Below, piece by piece: positions 1 to 10,600 of a stretch of 64,000 bases of DNA. Made by a program: the position numbers and the translations under genes. The notes below the pieces were generated by a model. The model had not been told where the DNA came from, searched no databases, and was given only the letters and a program-made list of their open reading frames with translations. Positions within the stretch are counted from its first letter, which is position 1. Each line of letters opens with the position of its first letter. Source of the stretch: OMII01 sp947467385. GTDB taxonomy: Bacteria; Bdellovibrionota_C; UBA2361; OMII01. The stretch spans positions 52,868-116,867 of the forward strand of contig JBIKLA010000010.1 in assembly GCA_044360075.1 (NCBI GenBank), given 5' to 3'.

Positions 1-110
1 TTGTTATGCCCACAGCCTATCCCTGCACAGCCAGCCGCGGCGCCCGAAGCCGCCTTCATGCCCGTTGCCCTACCCTACCCGGCGCCGAGCAGCCCGGGCA
101 ACGACCAAAC

Positions 111-1163
111 TCACTTGAGCGCAACGAGCCACACCTCGGTCCGCTCAAGCGGCTGAGAGAGCCTCTCTTTGGCCGCTGCCAAGAGCTCCTCCGATGAGAG
201 GCTCAGGGCGCGGAAGCCCTTCATGCGCTTCTGCGCCCGGACGGGAAAGGAATCGAACCCTGCAACCTCTTCCGCAGCCTCATCATCGCGCGGGCGAACT
301 GCCCAGCCACGCTTGAGCGGCTCGTTTCTCCAGTATGTCATCTGGCGCTTGGCAAAGCGCCGGGTATGAAGCGCAATCTCTTCCACGAGATTCGCCGCAC
401 TAAGCCTGCCATGCAGAAGATCTTTGGCCTGCTTGTAGCCGAGGGTCTCAAGGGCCGGCACCTCACCGTGCCGATCAAGCACGCCTTGGGTCTCTGCCAC
501 TAGCCCCTCGGCAACCATCTGCGCCGAGCGCTGGTCGATACGACGGTAGAGCTCGTCTCTTGGTCGGCAGATCACGATCACAAGTGCAGCGACCTCCACA
601 GGCGCAAAGGTATGAGCGGCAAAGATCTCGCTCGGCCTCTTGCCGGTTACCCGCACGATCTCAAGTGCACGCGAGACGCGCTGCATGTCGTTTCGGTTAA
701 GCCGCGCAGCCGTCTCGGGGTCTGCAGCCACAAGCTCGTTATACATCTCCTCAGGCGACAGCGCCGCAACCGCCGCTCGAATATCATCCGGCGTGGGCGG
801 CACGTCAGCTAGCCCATGCAACAACACCGTAAAGTACATACCCGAGCCACCAACGAGAAGCGGCACCTTCCCACGGGCGGAGATCTCCCTGACCGCACCG
901 AGCGCGAGCTCGCGGAAGCGCGCAACATTCGCTGGGCTGCCCGGCTCAAACACGTCCAGCAGATGGTGTGGCACACCGCCTCGCTCAGGGGGGGAAAGTT
1001 TCGCCGAGCCGATGTCGAGCTCCTGGTAGACCTGCACTGAATCAACGTTGACGACCTCGCCTCCAAGCCCTTTGGCCAGCGAAATCGAGAGTGCGCTCTT
1101 TCCAGAAGCGGTCGGACCGCATACGGCTACCGCCTTCAGGGGGCTCGGCGATGGCGTCATCAT
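111..1163 (-). CDS. miaA: tRNA dimethylallyltransferase MiaA
   Basis: Transfers a dimethylallyl group to N6 of A37 in tRNAs that read UNN codons, the first step towards ms2i6A. The N-terminal P-loop GPTASGKS, the following DSVQVY segment and the VGGSGMY motif are all MiaA hallmarks. The ATG at 1163 is chosen because it forms an ATGA overlap with the mutL stop, implying coupled translation; a longer frame runs six codons upstream. At about 350 aa it is longer than the usual 300-320, with an extra C-terminal tail of unknown role. It is the last gene of the rpoZ-rel-htrA-mutL-miaA series. The mutL-miaA order is also known from enterobacteria. Confidence 0.95.
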   Translation of the reverse strand: MMTPSPSPLKAVAVCGPTASGKSALSISLAKGLGGEVVNVDSVQVYQELDIGSAKLSPPERGGVPHHLLDVFEPGSPANVARFRELALGAVREISARGKVPLLVGGSGMYFTVLLHGLADVPPTPDDIRAAVAALSPEEMYNELVAADPETAARLNRNDMQRVSRALEIVRVTGKRPSEIFAAHTFAPVEVAALVIVICRPRDELYRRIDQRSAQMVAEGLVAETQGVLDRHGEVPALETLGYKQAKDLLHGRLSAANLVEEIALHTRRFAKRQMTYWRNEPLKRGWAVRPRDDEAAEEVAGFDSFPVRAQKRMKGFRALSLSSEELLAAAKERLSQPLERTEVWLVALK

Positions 1164-3025
1164 CGATCCCGGCCAAACCACCGCTCAACTGCATCGCGCG
1201 AAAACTGGGCCACCACGGGGCGCCCATGCGGGCACGCGCCAGAAAGCTCCGATTCATCCATCTGCTGGAAGAGCGCATAGGCCTCGGGGCGAGACATCGC
1301 GTCCCCAGAACGCACGCTCGCATGGCACGCAATGCGCGCCGCCATGTGATCGATCCTCTCCTCAAGCCGCTCGCGCCAACCGGCGACGACCGGCTCAACA
1401 GCGAATTCTTTCAGGAGGCCTGAGCAGCGCAGGTGCGACACGATCCCCGGCACGCCGAGCACCTCAATCGTGTCTGCTGAAGCTTGCCGCACCTCAAACG
1501 CGAGAGCCTTGAGCGCCTCCCCTTGGTCAAGGAGCGTAGCTACTTGCTCCGGCGTGAGCTTTACCTGCTCTGGGATGAGCAGCTTCTGCACTGTAAGGGC
1601 CCGCTCTGCCCTCGCCTTGCGGATACGGTTGTAGTTAACCCGCTCGTGGGCAGCATGCATGTCCACCATCACGAGCATTTCATTCAGCTCGCACACAAGG
1701 TAGCAGTTCAGCACCTGGCCCACGAAACGGAGATCCGAGAAGCGGAATTCGCCCGGCCCACGCTGGGGCGCCGAGTACTCAGTCGGCTGCTCAGCAACCT
1801 GCCGCTCTTCAGGCTGCGACGCCGCCACCTGAGGTGCCGTCTGCGCCACTACCGCGCCCCGCGGCGGCTGGTAGCGCGGAGCCTCCCGAAACGCCTCGCG
1901 CACGAGCGACTCAAGCGAAGCCGCCGGCCCGTTCGCGGGCTCCTGCGCCGACCGCATAAAAGACAGGGGCTGCGGGGTCATCACCGGCGCCGCCGTCTCG
2001 GCCTTCTCCTGAGACCTTGCTCCGCCATTAGCGGTCATCGCCATCGGCCTACGAATCCTGCGAACTGCCGAGAGCACTGCGCCCTGCACGACCGCGAACA
2101 CCTGGTTGGGGTGGCGGAACCGCACCTCGCTCTTTTGCGGATGGACGTTAACGTCAACGTCCTCGGGCCGCAGGGTAAGGGAGAGATACCCCACCGGATA
2201 CTCGCGGTCCTTGAGCATCGAGTCGTAGCCCTCGCGCACGGCGCGGACGATAATCTTGTCCGACACAAGGCGCCCATTGATGAGAATAATAAGCCCCGTG
2301 GCGTCCGCCAGCGCCTGTCCTGGATGCCCGAGCATTCCGGCAACCACGATACCGCCCTCGTCGAGCGACACCGGCATAAGGTCTCCGGCGCACACCTGGG
2401 CTCCACGCTCCTCAAGTGAGCTCGCGCGCGGGAGGTTGAGCACCTCGTCGCCGTCAGAGATGAGGCGGTAGCGGACGCCCGGGCGCGCCAGGCTCGACTG
2501 TGCAAGCCACATACGGATCTTGGCCATTTCCGAGCGCGGAGACTTGAGGAACTTGCGCCGCGCCGGGACGTTGAAGAACAGATGCTCGATCTCTATCTCA
2601 GTGCCAACGCTCCATGCACAGCTCTGCACATCTGCGAGCTTGCCACCGCGATACGTCACCGATGTTCCCACCTCGCTCTCGGCCGTGCGGGTGACGAGCT
2701 TGACCTTTGCCACTGCCGCGATTGAGGCCAGCGCCTCTCCCCGGAAGCCTAACGTTCCGATCGTGGTCAGATCCTCAATCGCCGAGACCTTCGAGGTGGC
2801 GTGTCGCTCAAACGCAAGTATGGCCTCATCGCGCGTCATGCCACACCCATCGTCGCGCACCTTAAGCCTGCTGTGGCCGCCCGACTCAAGCACAACACAG
2901 ATGTCGGTAGCGCCCGCGTCGACGGCATTGTCGACGAGCTCCCGCACAACGGACGCTGGACGCTCAACGACCTCGCCCGCTGCTATCTGGTTAATGACGG
3001 TATCTGGAAGGACCTTGATCTTCAT
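1160..3025 (-). CDS. mutL: DNA mismatch repair protein MutL
   Basis: Mismatch-repair ATPase that links MutS to strand incision. The GHKL ATPase domain is intact: ELVDNAVDAG, DDGCGM, FERHATSK and GFRGEALASI lie in the first 110 residues. A low-complexity linker (about residues 340-430) precedes a C-terminal dimerisation domain that contains CPHGRP. The metal motif of endonuclease-type MutL (DQHAxxExxxxE) appears as DMHAAHERVNYN, so its last Glu is replaced by Asn. The start at 3025 shares an A with the htrA stop (TAATG), which argues for coupling; it gives MKIKVLP, the usual MutL beginning. An upstream start at 3034 is less likely. Confidence 0.95.
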   Translation of the reverse strand: MKIKVLPDTVINQIAAGEVVERPASVVRELVDNAVDAGATDICVVLESGGHSRLKVRDDGCGMTRDEAILAFERHATSKVSAIEDLTTIGTLGFRGEALASIAAVAKVKLVTRTAESEVGTSVTYRGGKLADVQSCAWSVGTEIEIEHLFFNVPARRKFLKSPRSEMAKIRMWLAQSSLARPGVRYRLISDGDEVLNLPRASSLEERGAQVCAGDLMPVSLDEGGIVVAGMLGHPGQALADATGLIILINGRLVSDKIIVRAVREGYDSMLKDREYPVGYLSLTLRPEDVDVNVHPQKSEVRFRHPNQVFAVVQGAVLSAVRRIRRPMAMTANGGARSQEKAETAAPVMTPQPLSFMRSAQEPANGPAASLESLVREAFREAPRYQPPRGAVVAQTAPQVAASQPEERQVAEQPTEYSAPQRGPGEFRFSDLRFVGQVLNCYLVCELNEMLVMVDMHAAHERVNYNRIRKARAERALTVQKLLIPEQVKLTPEQVATLLDQGEALKALAFEVRQASADTIEVLGVPGIVSHLRCSGLLKEFAVEPVVAGWRERLEERIDHMAARIACHASVRSGDAMSRPEAYALFQQMDESELSGACPHGRPVVAQFSRDAVERWFGRDR

Positions 3026-4104
3026 TATTCCCACGCCGGAACGAGCGGCACCTCTCGTTCCTTTCCGTAAATGCCCCCCCGCCGGAGCGTAAGCCGAACC
3101 GTCTCTGAGGGCTTTGTGCGGCGAATACTATCCTCCACCTCGTCGCGATTGTGAACCCTTTCCCCGTTCACCTTGTAAATCAGGTCGGCAGACTCGATAT
3201 CCCTCTGAAACCCTCGGACAGCGCCTCCCCCTGTCAGAATCTGTTCGATCGCCCGCACGCCGCCCCGCTGGGCCACCCCGTCGGGCATTACCCGCAGCAC
3301 CATCGGCCCCTGGTCAGTGTCGACGACCTGCCACCCCATATTCGGTCGTCGCACCCGGCCGGTCGAGAGGAGCTCTGGCAGGATGCGCTTCAAGCTGTTT
3401 ATCGGCACAGCAAACCCGATCCCGGCGGAGTCTCCGGACTGGCTCAGGATAGCAGTATTAATTCCGATCAGACGCCCATCCGCATCAAGCAGCGGCCCGC
3501 CGGAGTTGCCCGGATTGATGGCGGCATCGGTCTGGATGAGCTCCTTCAGCAGCGCCCCCTTGGGCGTCTTCATCGTCCGGTCGAGCGAGGAGATTATGCC
3601 CGTCGTCAGACTGCGGTAGAGCCCAAACGGGTTTCCGATCGCGAGCACCCGCTGTCCCACCTCAAGCCCCGAGGAGTCGCCGAGCTGCAGCGCCGGGACT
3701 CCCTTGAGCACCTCCGCAAGCTGAAACACCGCAATGTCGCTTTCAGGATCAAAGCCGATCAACTTGGCCCGGCTGTTTCTGCCGTTTGCAAGCATGATCT
3801 CAACGCTGCCGCCTGACTCAAGCGCGCCCTCAATCACGTGCAGGTTTGTCACCACGATTCCGCGCTGAAGATCAATGATCGTCCCCGTTCCCGTACCCTT
3901 CTGCGGCTTGAGCTCGTCGAAGAACGCAAGCGGGTCTATGACGTAGGTGTGCGTTGTGATGAAAACTACCGACTGGTTGGCGCGCTTGTACGCATCGATC
4001 GTGCGCTGCTCTTCCTCTGTGCGGGTAGCCACAGATGGCACCGCGTGCGCCTGGGAGACCGCCACCAGAAGCATCATCGACAGGACAACCAGGAGTCCCC
4101 TCAC
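3025..4104 (-). CDS. HtrA/DegP-like trypsin-family serine protease with PDZ domain
   Basis: Likely periplasmic protease or chaperone acting on misfolded envelope proteins. An N-terminal signal peptide ending near SQAHA is followed by the S1 protease domain with the catalytic triad visible: His in TNLHVIEG, Asp in ESDIAVF, and Ser in NPGNSGGPLL. One C-terminal PDZ domain (LIYKVNGERVHNRDEV) follows, as in single-PDZ DegS-type members. The GTG at 4104 overlaps the rel stop (GTGA) and has GGAGG a few bases upstream, so it is preferred over a GTG four codons earlier. It lies between rel and mutL in a tightly spaced, apparently co-transcribed group. Confidence 0.92.
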   Translation of the reverse strand: MRGLLVVLSMMLLVAVSQAHAVPSVATRTEEEQRTIDAYKRANQSVVFITTHTYVIDPLAFFDELKPQKGTGTGTIIDLQRGIVVTNLHVIEGALESGGSVEIMLANGRNSRAKLIGFDPESDIAVFQLAEVLKGVPALQLGDSSGLEVGQRVLAIGNPFGLYRSLTTGIISSLDRTMKTPKGALLKELIQTDAAINPGNSGGPLLDADGRLIGINTAILSQSGDSAGIGFAVPINSLKRILPELLSTGRVRRPNMGWQVVDTDQGPMVLRVMPDGVAQRGGVRAIEQILTGGGAVRGFQRDIESADLIYKVNGERVHNRDEVEDSIRRTKPSETVRLTLRRGGIYGKEREVPLVPAWE

Positions 4105-6281
4105 CCGTCCTCCCACGACTCATCACTTGTTGAGGAGAGGTGCCGCACTCGCTCCACCTTGATAACGCCAGGCACCATCTCGATGGCACGCTTGACGCGG
4201 TGCAGGTGGTGGGCGTCGTCGATGATCATCTCAAAGTTGATAGTCGCCTTGCCGTGCTCGGTCTTAATCTGCGCGCTTGTGATGTTCGCGCCGTTGTTCG
4301 TAAGAGCCTGGGTGACCGCTGCAAGAAGCCCCATCTGGTCCTGCGATGCCACCGTAATGCGCACGCGCCGCGGCGCACGCACGACCGTGTCCCACTCCAC
4401 TTCGACCCGCCGCAGCGGATCGCTATTCAGCACCTGCGCGCAGTCGGCGTAGTGCACCGTCACGCCTCGCCCGCGCGTGATGAACCCGACGATGCGGTCT
4501 CCCGGCAGAGGATCGCAGCACTTGGCGAAGCGGATGAGGATGTCATCCAGCCCCGAGACCCGAACGCCAACCCGATCACGGCTCACCGCCGCGGCGCGCT
4601 GAAAGATTCGCTGGATCGGGCTCTGATCCGACTGGAGCTTCTCCTCAACGGAGGTTTCCTCCGGCAGGAGCTGCGCAATAACCTTTGAGGTGCTGATGCG
4701 GCCATAGCCGATGCCGGCATAGAGATCTCCGACCGACTTAAGGCCCATAGTCGCCGCGACCTCAGCCAGCTTGCCCTCTTTCTCAAGCTTCTTCGCGCCA
4801 AGCTTCACTTTGCGCAGGTCTTTCGAAAGGAGGTCCATCCCGAGCGCCAGCGACCGAGCATGCTCCTCAGCCTTGATGAAGGCGCGGATGCGCTGCTTGG
4901 CCTTCGAAGATCGGACGAACCTGAGCCAATCCTTGCTCGGCACATGCGTCTTCGACGTCATAACCTCGACCGTGTCGCCGTTAGTCAGCGAGCGATCAAG
5001 CGAAACCATCTGGCCGTTTACGCGCGCGCCCACCGTGCGGTGCCCGACGTCGGTATGCACTGCGTAGGCAAAATCAACGGGCGTCGCCCCGTAGGGGAGG
5101 CGCACAAGGTCGCCCTTAGGCGTAAAGACGAACACCTCCTCCGGGTAGAGCTCTCCCTTCACAGACTGGATAAACTCGTCGGGGTTCTTGAGGTACTGCT
5201 GCGTCTCAACCAGCTCCTTGACCCACTGCAGATCGAAGGCCGGCGCGGCTCCGCCCTCCTTGTAGCGCCAGTGGGCCGCTATGCCCTCTTCGGCCACGCG
5301 GTTCATCTCAGGCGTACGAATCTGTATCTCAATGCGCTGGCCGTCGGGCCCGATCACCGTCGTGTGAAGCGACTGGTACATGTTCGGCTTCGGCATCGCG
5401 ATGAAGTCCTTGAAGCGGCCAGGAACCGGCTTCCACGTCGAATGAACGACTCCCAGCGACTCGTAGCAGGCCCGCACCGTTGGGACAATCACGCGGAAGC
5501 CCAAGATGTCGTAGACCTCCTCAAAGCTGAGCTTGTCCTTGTCCATCTTCACCCAGATTGAGTAGTAGTGCTTGCCCCGCCCCTTGACCGATGCAGAGAC
5601 TCCGGCTTCTGCCAGGTGCTTCTGTATCTCGAGCGTAACGCGGTCGACGTATGCATCACGCTCAGGAGCCGTGTTATCCACATGGCTCTTAATCTGCTTG
5701 TACATCTCTGGGCGAAGGTACAGGAGGCATAGGTCCTCAAGCTCGGACTTGAGCCAATGGATACCGAGCCGGTTCGCCAAAGGCGCATAGATCTCAAGGG
5801 TCTCGGTCGCAATCCGCCGCTGCTTCTCTTCGCTAAAGAACGTGAGCGTGCGCATGTTGTGCAGGCGATCGCATAGCTTGACGAGAACAACGCGGATATC
5901 CTTGGCCATGGCCAGGAGCATCTTGCGGAAGTTTTCTGCCTGTTTCTGCTCGCGCGACTCAAACTCGATGCGCGTTAGCTTTGTAACGCCCTCAACGATG
6001 TCGGCTACACCCGGGCCGAACTCGCGCTGGATGTCCTCTCTCGTTACCTCGCTGTCCTCGATCGTGTCATGAAGAAGCGAGGCTATGACGGAGGGCTCAT
6101 CAAGCTTGAGCTGGCACACAAGCATCGCCGTCTCTTCGACGTGCTTGAAGTAGGGTTCGCCCGATGCCCGCACCTGGCCGCTATGGCATTCCTGTGCGAA
6201 GTCGTACGCTTTCTTGAGGGTAACGAGGTCCGGAGTGGGATGGTACTTCTTGAGGGCTTCAGCAATCTGCTCGAACGACAT
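4101..6281 (-). CDS. bifunctional (p)ppGpp synthetase/hydrolase (RelA/SpoT family)
   Basis: Makes and degrades the alarmone (p)ppGpp in response to starvation. The domain order is canonical: HD hydrolase (residues about 30-180; SLLHDTIED and CDRLHNMRT retain the metal-binding residues, so hydrolase activity is expected), synthetase (about 220-350; FKDFIAMPKPNMYQSLHT and the RTPEMN segment), TGS (about 385-450; LPYGATPVDFAYAVH), a helical region, and a C-terminal ACT domain (about 650-720). The length of 726 aa matches long Rel/SpoT proteins. It follows rpoZ by 41 nt, the same neighbour relationship as rpoZ-spoT in many proteobacteria. No second rel gene is in the window. Confidence 0.95.
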   Translation of the reverse strand: MSFEQIAEALKKYHPTPDLVTLKKAYDFAQECHSGQVRASGEPYFKHVEETAMLVCQLKLDEPSVIASLLHDTIEDSEVTREDIQREFGPGVADIVEGVTKLTRIEFESREQKQAENFRKMLLAMAKDIRVVLVKLCDRLHNMRTLTFFSEEKQRRIATETLEIYAPLANRLGIHWLKSELEDLCLLYLRPEMYKQIKSHVDNTAPERDAYVDRVTLEIQKHLAEAGVSASVKGRGKHYYSIWVKMDKDKLSFEEVYDILGFRVIVPTVRACYESLGVVHSTWKPVPGRFKDFIAMPKPNMYQSLHTTVIGPDGQRIEIQIRTPEMNRVAEEGIAAHWRYKEGGAAPAFDLQWVKELVETQQYLKNPDEFIQSVKGELYPEEVFVFTPKGDLVRLPYGATPVDFAYAVHTDVGHRTVGARVNGQMVSLDRSLTNGDTVEVMTSKTHVPSKDWLRFVRSSKAKQRIRAFIKAEEHARSLALGMDLLSKDLRKVKLGAKKLEKEGKLAEVAATMGLKSVGDLYAGIGYGRISTSKVIAQLLPEETSVEEKLQSDQSPIQRIFQRAAAVSRDRVGVRVSGLDDILIRFAKCCDPLPGDRIVGFITRGRGVTVHYADCAQVLNSDPLRRVEVEWDTVVRAPRRVRITVASQDQMGLLAAVTQALTNNGANITSAQIKTEHGKATINFEMIIDDAHHLHRVKRAIEMVPGVIKVERVRHLSSTSDESWEDG

Positions 6282-6321
6282 GATGCCCGCTAAAACCTCT
6301 CACCTACCCCTTTAGCTGGAA

Positions 6322-6720
6322 CTACTCTTCATCCTTCTCATCTGCGGCCGAAATCGGGCCGGTCTGCATGAGGGCATCCTTGGGGGACTCCTCAGGACGG
6401 GTCTCGCCCCCATTGGTATTGATAAAGAGCGCCGCGCCGACCTGCTGACGACGCTCACGCTCTGAGAGCTCTGCGGCGCGCTGAGCCTCGGCCTCACGCT
6501 CGCGAGTCTCTTGCCACGCTGCCGTCTCTTCCGGCGTCATGAAGCGAACCTTGCCGCCGGCGATCTCGCGAAGCGCCGTGACGACGGCCTTGTTCCTCTT
6601 GTCCGAGATCTGCACAGTGCCTCCCTGCAGGATCTGCTTCGTGCGCTTTGATGCAAGCTGCACAAGCGAAAAGCGGTTATTCTCCTGGGTGAGACAATCT
6701 TCAACGGTGATTCGAGCCAT
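6322..6720 (-). CDS. rpoZ: DNA-directed RNA polymerase omega subunit
   Basis: Small RNA polymerase subunit that wraps the beta-prime C-terminus and, in proteobacteria, contributes to a ppGpp site. The N-terminal MARITVEDCL and the FSLVQLASKRTKQI helix are typical of omega. The protein has 132 residues, longer than the usual 70-90, because of a charged tail rich in Glu, Ala and Arg after residue about 70. It is the first gene of the rpoZ-rel-htrA-mutL-miaA group; its promoter should lie in the 6721-7146 gap. Confidence 0.93.
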   Translation of the reverse strand: MARITVEDCLTQENNRFSLVQLASKRTKQILQGGTVQISDKRNKAVVTALREIAGGKVRFMTPEETAAWQETREREAEAQRAAELSERERRQQVGAALFINTNGGETRPEESPKDALMQTGPISAADEKDEE

Positions 6721-7146
6721 AGCTTTTCAAACTCCCTAGCAACTGGTGTCCTAAACGAACGAAGCGGCATTTTTTGCGGCTCCACAAAACCCGACTCCGA
6801 CGCCCACGAGCATCGACAAACGGCGGTTTCGACCTTGGCGCGTCCTGCAAAGGATAAGCCACGGATTTGTTTAGATATCGGCGACAGTACCAGAGCCTTT
6901 AGGGGCTGTAAATGCCCGCACCTTCCGCAATACGAGGCTCTCTGCCCCGCTGATCGTTTGGGTTAATTTCTGAAAAAATCAAAGAAAAGTTTGATAATCT
7001 TTATTATTTTCAGGTAGATGTATAGCGACGCTCATGCGAGAGCGACCGCGAGACAGGCCCGACAAAGCCCCACAAAGCCCCACAAAGCTTATGGTACGGC
7101 GAGCTCGTCGTGCTCTAGACCGAACGCAGAGGTATTTTAAAACAGC
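6721..7146. other. intergenic region with the rpoZ promoter area and a short tandem repeat
   Basis: Divergent spacer between rpoZ (minus) and a small plus-strand gene. It holds an A+T-rich stretch around 6960-7015, conspicuous in this G+C-rich sequence and a reasonable place for promoters in both directions, although I could not settle on clear -35/-10 boxes. At 7058-7087 a 10-bp unit of the form CCCCACAAAG is repeated three times (the first copy has one change). I see no convincing coding region here. Confidence 0.5.
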
Positions 7147-7692
7147 ATGGCCTCCCTTCCACCACCCAACAACGGACAGCAAAACCCGCAAGCGATCCGG
7201 CTTCCGCCCGCGGCTTTGTTCGGTGACCAAGGTTGCTCACACCATCACGACGTAAATGGAAAGATCGATCTGCTCTCAAAGGTCACAAAGGCTTTCAGCC
7301 AAAGCATCGAGCTCATCACGAAAGCCGACACCTCTTTGCTGGCTTCCGCCGAGAAGCCGCCGCACGAGCGTGCCGTTCCGCTGAGCGACGCGCGGGCGTC
7401 ACTTCGAAAGGCAAGCGACCCCCTGCTTCTCCAGAAAAGGACAGCGATCCACTTCCCCCCGGGAACGGACGTCCTGTCGTGCCTTGAAACCGCATGCAAC
7501 CGGCTCGATGCCCACATCAAGCAGGTCACCCAGCTGCTCAAGTCTGCTGACTGCGTCGATTTCGGGGCGCGGATGAGCGTCGTGCATGACGACGTCGTGC
7601 TTACGAAGGATCGCATGATCTACACGCAGAAGCCGATGCTCGACGCGATTGAGCTCTTGCGGGCCAGCATCTCCCTGCCCGAGTCTGCCTAG
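7147..7692 (+). CDS. hypothetical protein, mostly helical
   Basis: A 181-residue soluble protein with no signal peptide or membrane segment and no family that I recognise. The first 30 residues are Pro- and Gln-rich; the rest looks amphipathic and helical (for example LLSKVTKAFSQSIELITKAD and the C-terminal MLDAIELLRASISL). It converges on carB, and the two stop codons overlap within CTAG at 7689-7692. The composition looks coding rather than a shadow of another gene, because nothing lies opposite over most of its length. The start is uncertain, since no good ribosome-binding site precedes the ATG. Confidence 0.55.
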   Translation: MASLPPPNNGQQNPQAIRLPPAALFGDQGCSHHHDVNGKIDLLSKVTKAFSQSIELITKADTSLLASAEKPPHERAVPLSDARASLRKASDPLLLQKRTAIHFPPGTDVLSCLETACNRLDAHIKQVTQLLKSADCVDFGARMSVVHDDVVLTKDRMIYTQKPMLDAIELLRASISLPESA

Positions 7693-10600
7693 TAGTAGTC
7701 CTGAAGCGCCCGGACCTGAAGGAAGGTCCTGTCCTTTACCATCTCAAGCGCCTGAGAAACCGCTCCGGCGGCCGCAATCGTCGTGTACGTCGGGATCCGC
7801 AGCTCATTCGCCACCATCCTGATCGACTTAGAGTCCATGACCGGCTTCGACCAGCCTTCGGGCGTGTTGAGAACCAGCACGAGCTCCCCGAGCCCAAGCT
7901 TGTCCACCACGTGAGGCGAACCGTCGCGCACCTTGTTGACCACCTCGACGGCATACCCCTTCTGCGCCAGGAATTCCGCGGTTCCCTTGGTCGCAACGAG
8001 CGAGAAGCCAAGCTTCGAGAGCCTCTCCGCAATCGCGCCGAGCTCTTTCTTGTCTTCTTCCTTGATGCTCAGAAACACCGCACCCTCAGAGGGCAGCTTA
8101 ATGCTCGCGGCGAACTGGCTCTTCGCAAACGCGCCGCCGAAGTTGGCGTGCAGCCCCATCACCTCCCCCGTTGACTTCATCTCAGGGCCAAGAATCGTGT
8201 CGACGCCCGGGAACTTGCTGAACGGGAACACGGATGCCTTCACCGACACGTATCCCTTCGGCTCAACCTCCTTCACCCCGATCTCCTTGAGGCTCTTGCC
8301 CGCCATAAGGCGCGAGGCGACCTTTGCCCACGGCACTCCTGTCGCCTTGCTCACAAACGGAACCGTTCGGGACGCGCGTGGGTTCACCTCGAGGATGTAG
8401 ATGTCGCTTCCGTTGACGACTGCAAACTGGATGTTCATTAGGCCCACGACCTTAAGCTCGGACGCAAGGAGCCGCGCCTGGCGCTTGAGCTCGTCGATCA
8501 CCGCTGCGCTGAGCGTCTGCGGCGGCAGGCAACACGAGCTGTCGCCGGAGTGGATGCCGGCCGGCTCGATATGCTCCATAACGCCAGCGATAAGCACCTG
8601 CTTGCCGTCACTCACCGCGTCAACATCAACTTCAATAGCGCCGTCGAGGAATCGATCAAGCAACACCGGGCGGTCATGCGACACCTCAACCCCCTCCTGC
8701 ATGTAGTTGAGCACCTCTTCCTCAGAGTAGATAACGCGCATCGCGCGCCCGCCAAGGACGAACGACGGGCGCATCATGAGCGGGAATCCGATCTTTCGCG
8801 CGGCAGCAACGGCCTCTTCAGTCGAGCGCGCTGTTGCGTACTGAGGCTGCTGAAGCTTGAGGCGGGCCACGAGCGAAGAGAACCGCTCGCGGTCCTCCGC
8901 TACATCGATCGACTCAACCGATGTGCCGATGACCGGCACCCCGAGCGCCGCCAGCTCGCCTGAAATACGCAGCGGGGTCTGCCCGCCGAACTGCACAATC
9001 ACGCCGTACGGCTGCTCACGCTCAACGATGCTCATGACCGACTCAACCGTCAGTGGCTCAAAGTAGAGGCGATCGCTTGTGTCGTAGTCCGTTGAGACGG
9101 TCTCTGGATTGCAGTTGACCATGATCGTCTCGTACCCATCCTCCCTAAGGGCCATGGAGGCGTGCACGCAGCAGTAGTCAAACTCAATCCCCTGCCCGAT
9201 GCGGTTTGGCCCGGCGCCGAGAATTATCACCTTCTTGCGGTCCGTGGGGGGCGCCTCGGACGGGCCGCCGTAGGACGAGTACAGGTAGGGCGTGTTTGCG
9301 ACGAACTCCGCCGCGCAGGTGTCGACCTTCCTAAACGATGGCTTGATTCCGAACTGCTTGCGGCGCGTTCGAACCTCTATCTCGCGGCTGCCAGTCAGCG
9401 CTGCGATGCGCCGGTCAGAGAAACCGACGCCCTTAAGCTCATGCAGCTCATCTGCGCTGAGAGCCGAGAGCTTGGTGCCCTTGAGCTTCTCTTCTGCCTG
9501 AATGATCTCCTCGATCTCCCCAAGAAACCACGGGTCGATCTTTGAGGCCTGGAAGAGCTCGCGCACCGATGCCCCAGCGCGGAAGGCCTCTCCAACGAGC
9601 CACAGCCGGTGCGGCGACGGGACGCCACACGCCTCCATCAGCTCTCCGCGGCCCATGTCCTTGGCGAGCTTGGCGCGGTCAAATCCGTACGAGTCCATCT
9701 CCATCGAGCACATCGCCTTCTGGAGAGCCTCCTTGAATGTTCCGCCGAAGGAGAGCACCTCGCCCACCGACTTCATCTGCGTCCCAAGGGACGGATCTGC
9801 CATGGGGAACTTCTCAAAGTTAAAGCGCGGGATCTTCACAACCACATAGTCGATCGACGGCTCAAAACAAGCCGGGGTCTCTTTCGTAATATCGTTGGGG
9901 ATCTCGTCGAGGGTATAGCCCACTGCGAGCTTTGCGGCAATCTTTGCGATCGGGAACCCGGTGGCTTTTGACGCAAGCGCCGAGCTGCGCGACACGCGCG
10001 GGTTCATCTCGATGACGATAATGCGGCCGTCCTTGGGATTAATCGCGAACTGCACGTTCGATCCGCCAGTGTCCACGCCGATGCGGCGCATGACCTTAAT
10101 GGAGGCGTCCCGCAGGAGCTGGTACTCCTTGTCGGTCAGAGTCTGTATCGGCGCCACCGTTATTGAGTCTCCAGTGTGCACCCCCATTGGGTCCAAGTTC
10201 TCGATGCCGCACACGATTACAACGTTGTCCTTAAGGTCGCGCATGACCTCAAGCTCGATCTCCTTCCAGCCGAGAAGAGACTCCTCGATAAGCACTTCGT
10301 GGTTTGGGCTCGCAGCAAGGGCGATAGCGACCTTGCGGTGAAGCTCATCCGGCCCGTATACGATGCCGCCACCAGTTCCGCCGAGGGTGCGTGACGGGCG
10401 AAGCACGAGCGGGTACCCCAAAGCCTTGGAAGCCCGCTCCGCGTCGCTTATCGTCGTGGCGATCATCGAGCGTGCCGACTCAAGCCCTATCTCATCCATC
10501 GCCCTGCGGAAAAGCTCGCGATCCTCAGCCGTCTTAATCGCATCGACCTTGGCGCCTATCAGCTCGCAGCCGTAGCGCTCAAACACTCCGCGCTCCTCAA

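Noticed and set aside
1484..2419. 311-codon plus-strand open frame opposite mutL
   Set aside because: Shadow frame; Leu/Arg/His-rich product without any domain.
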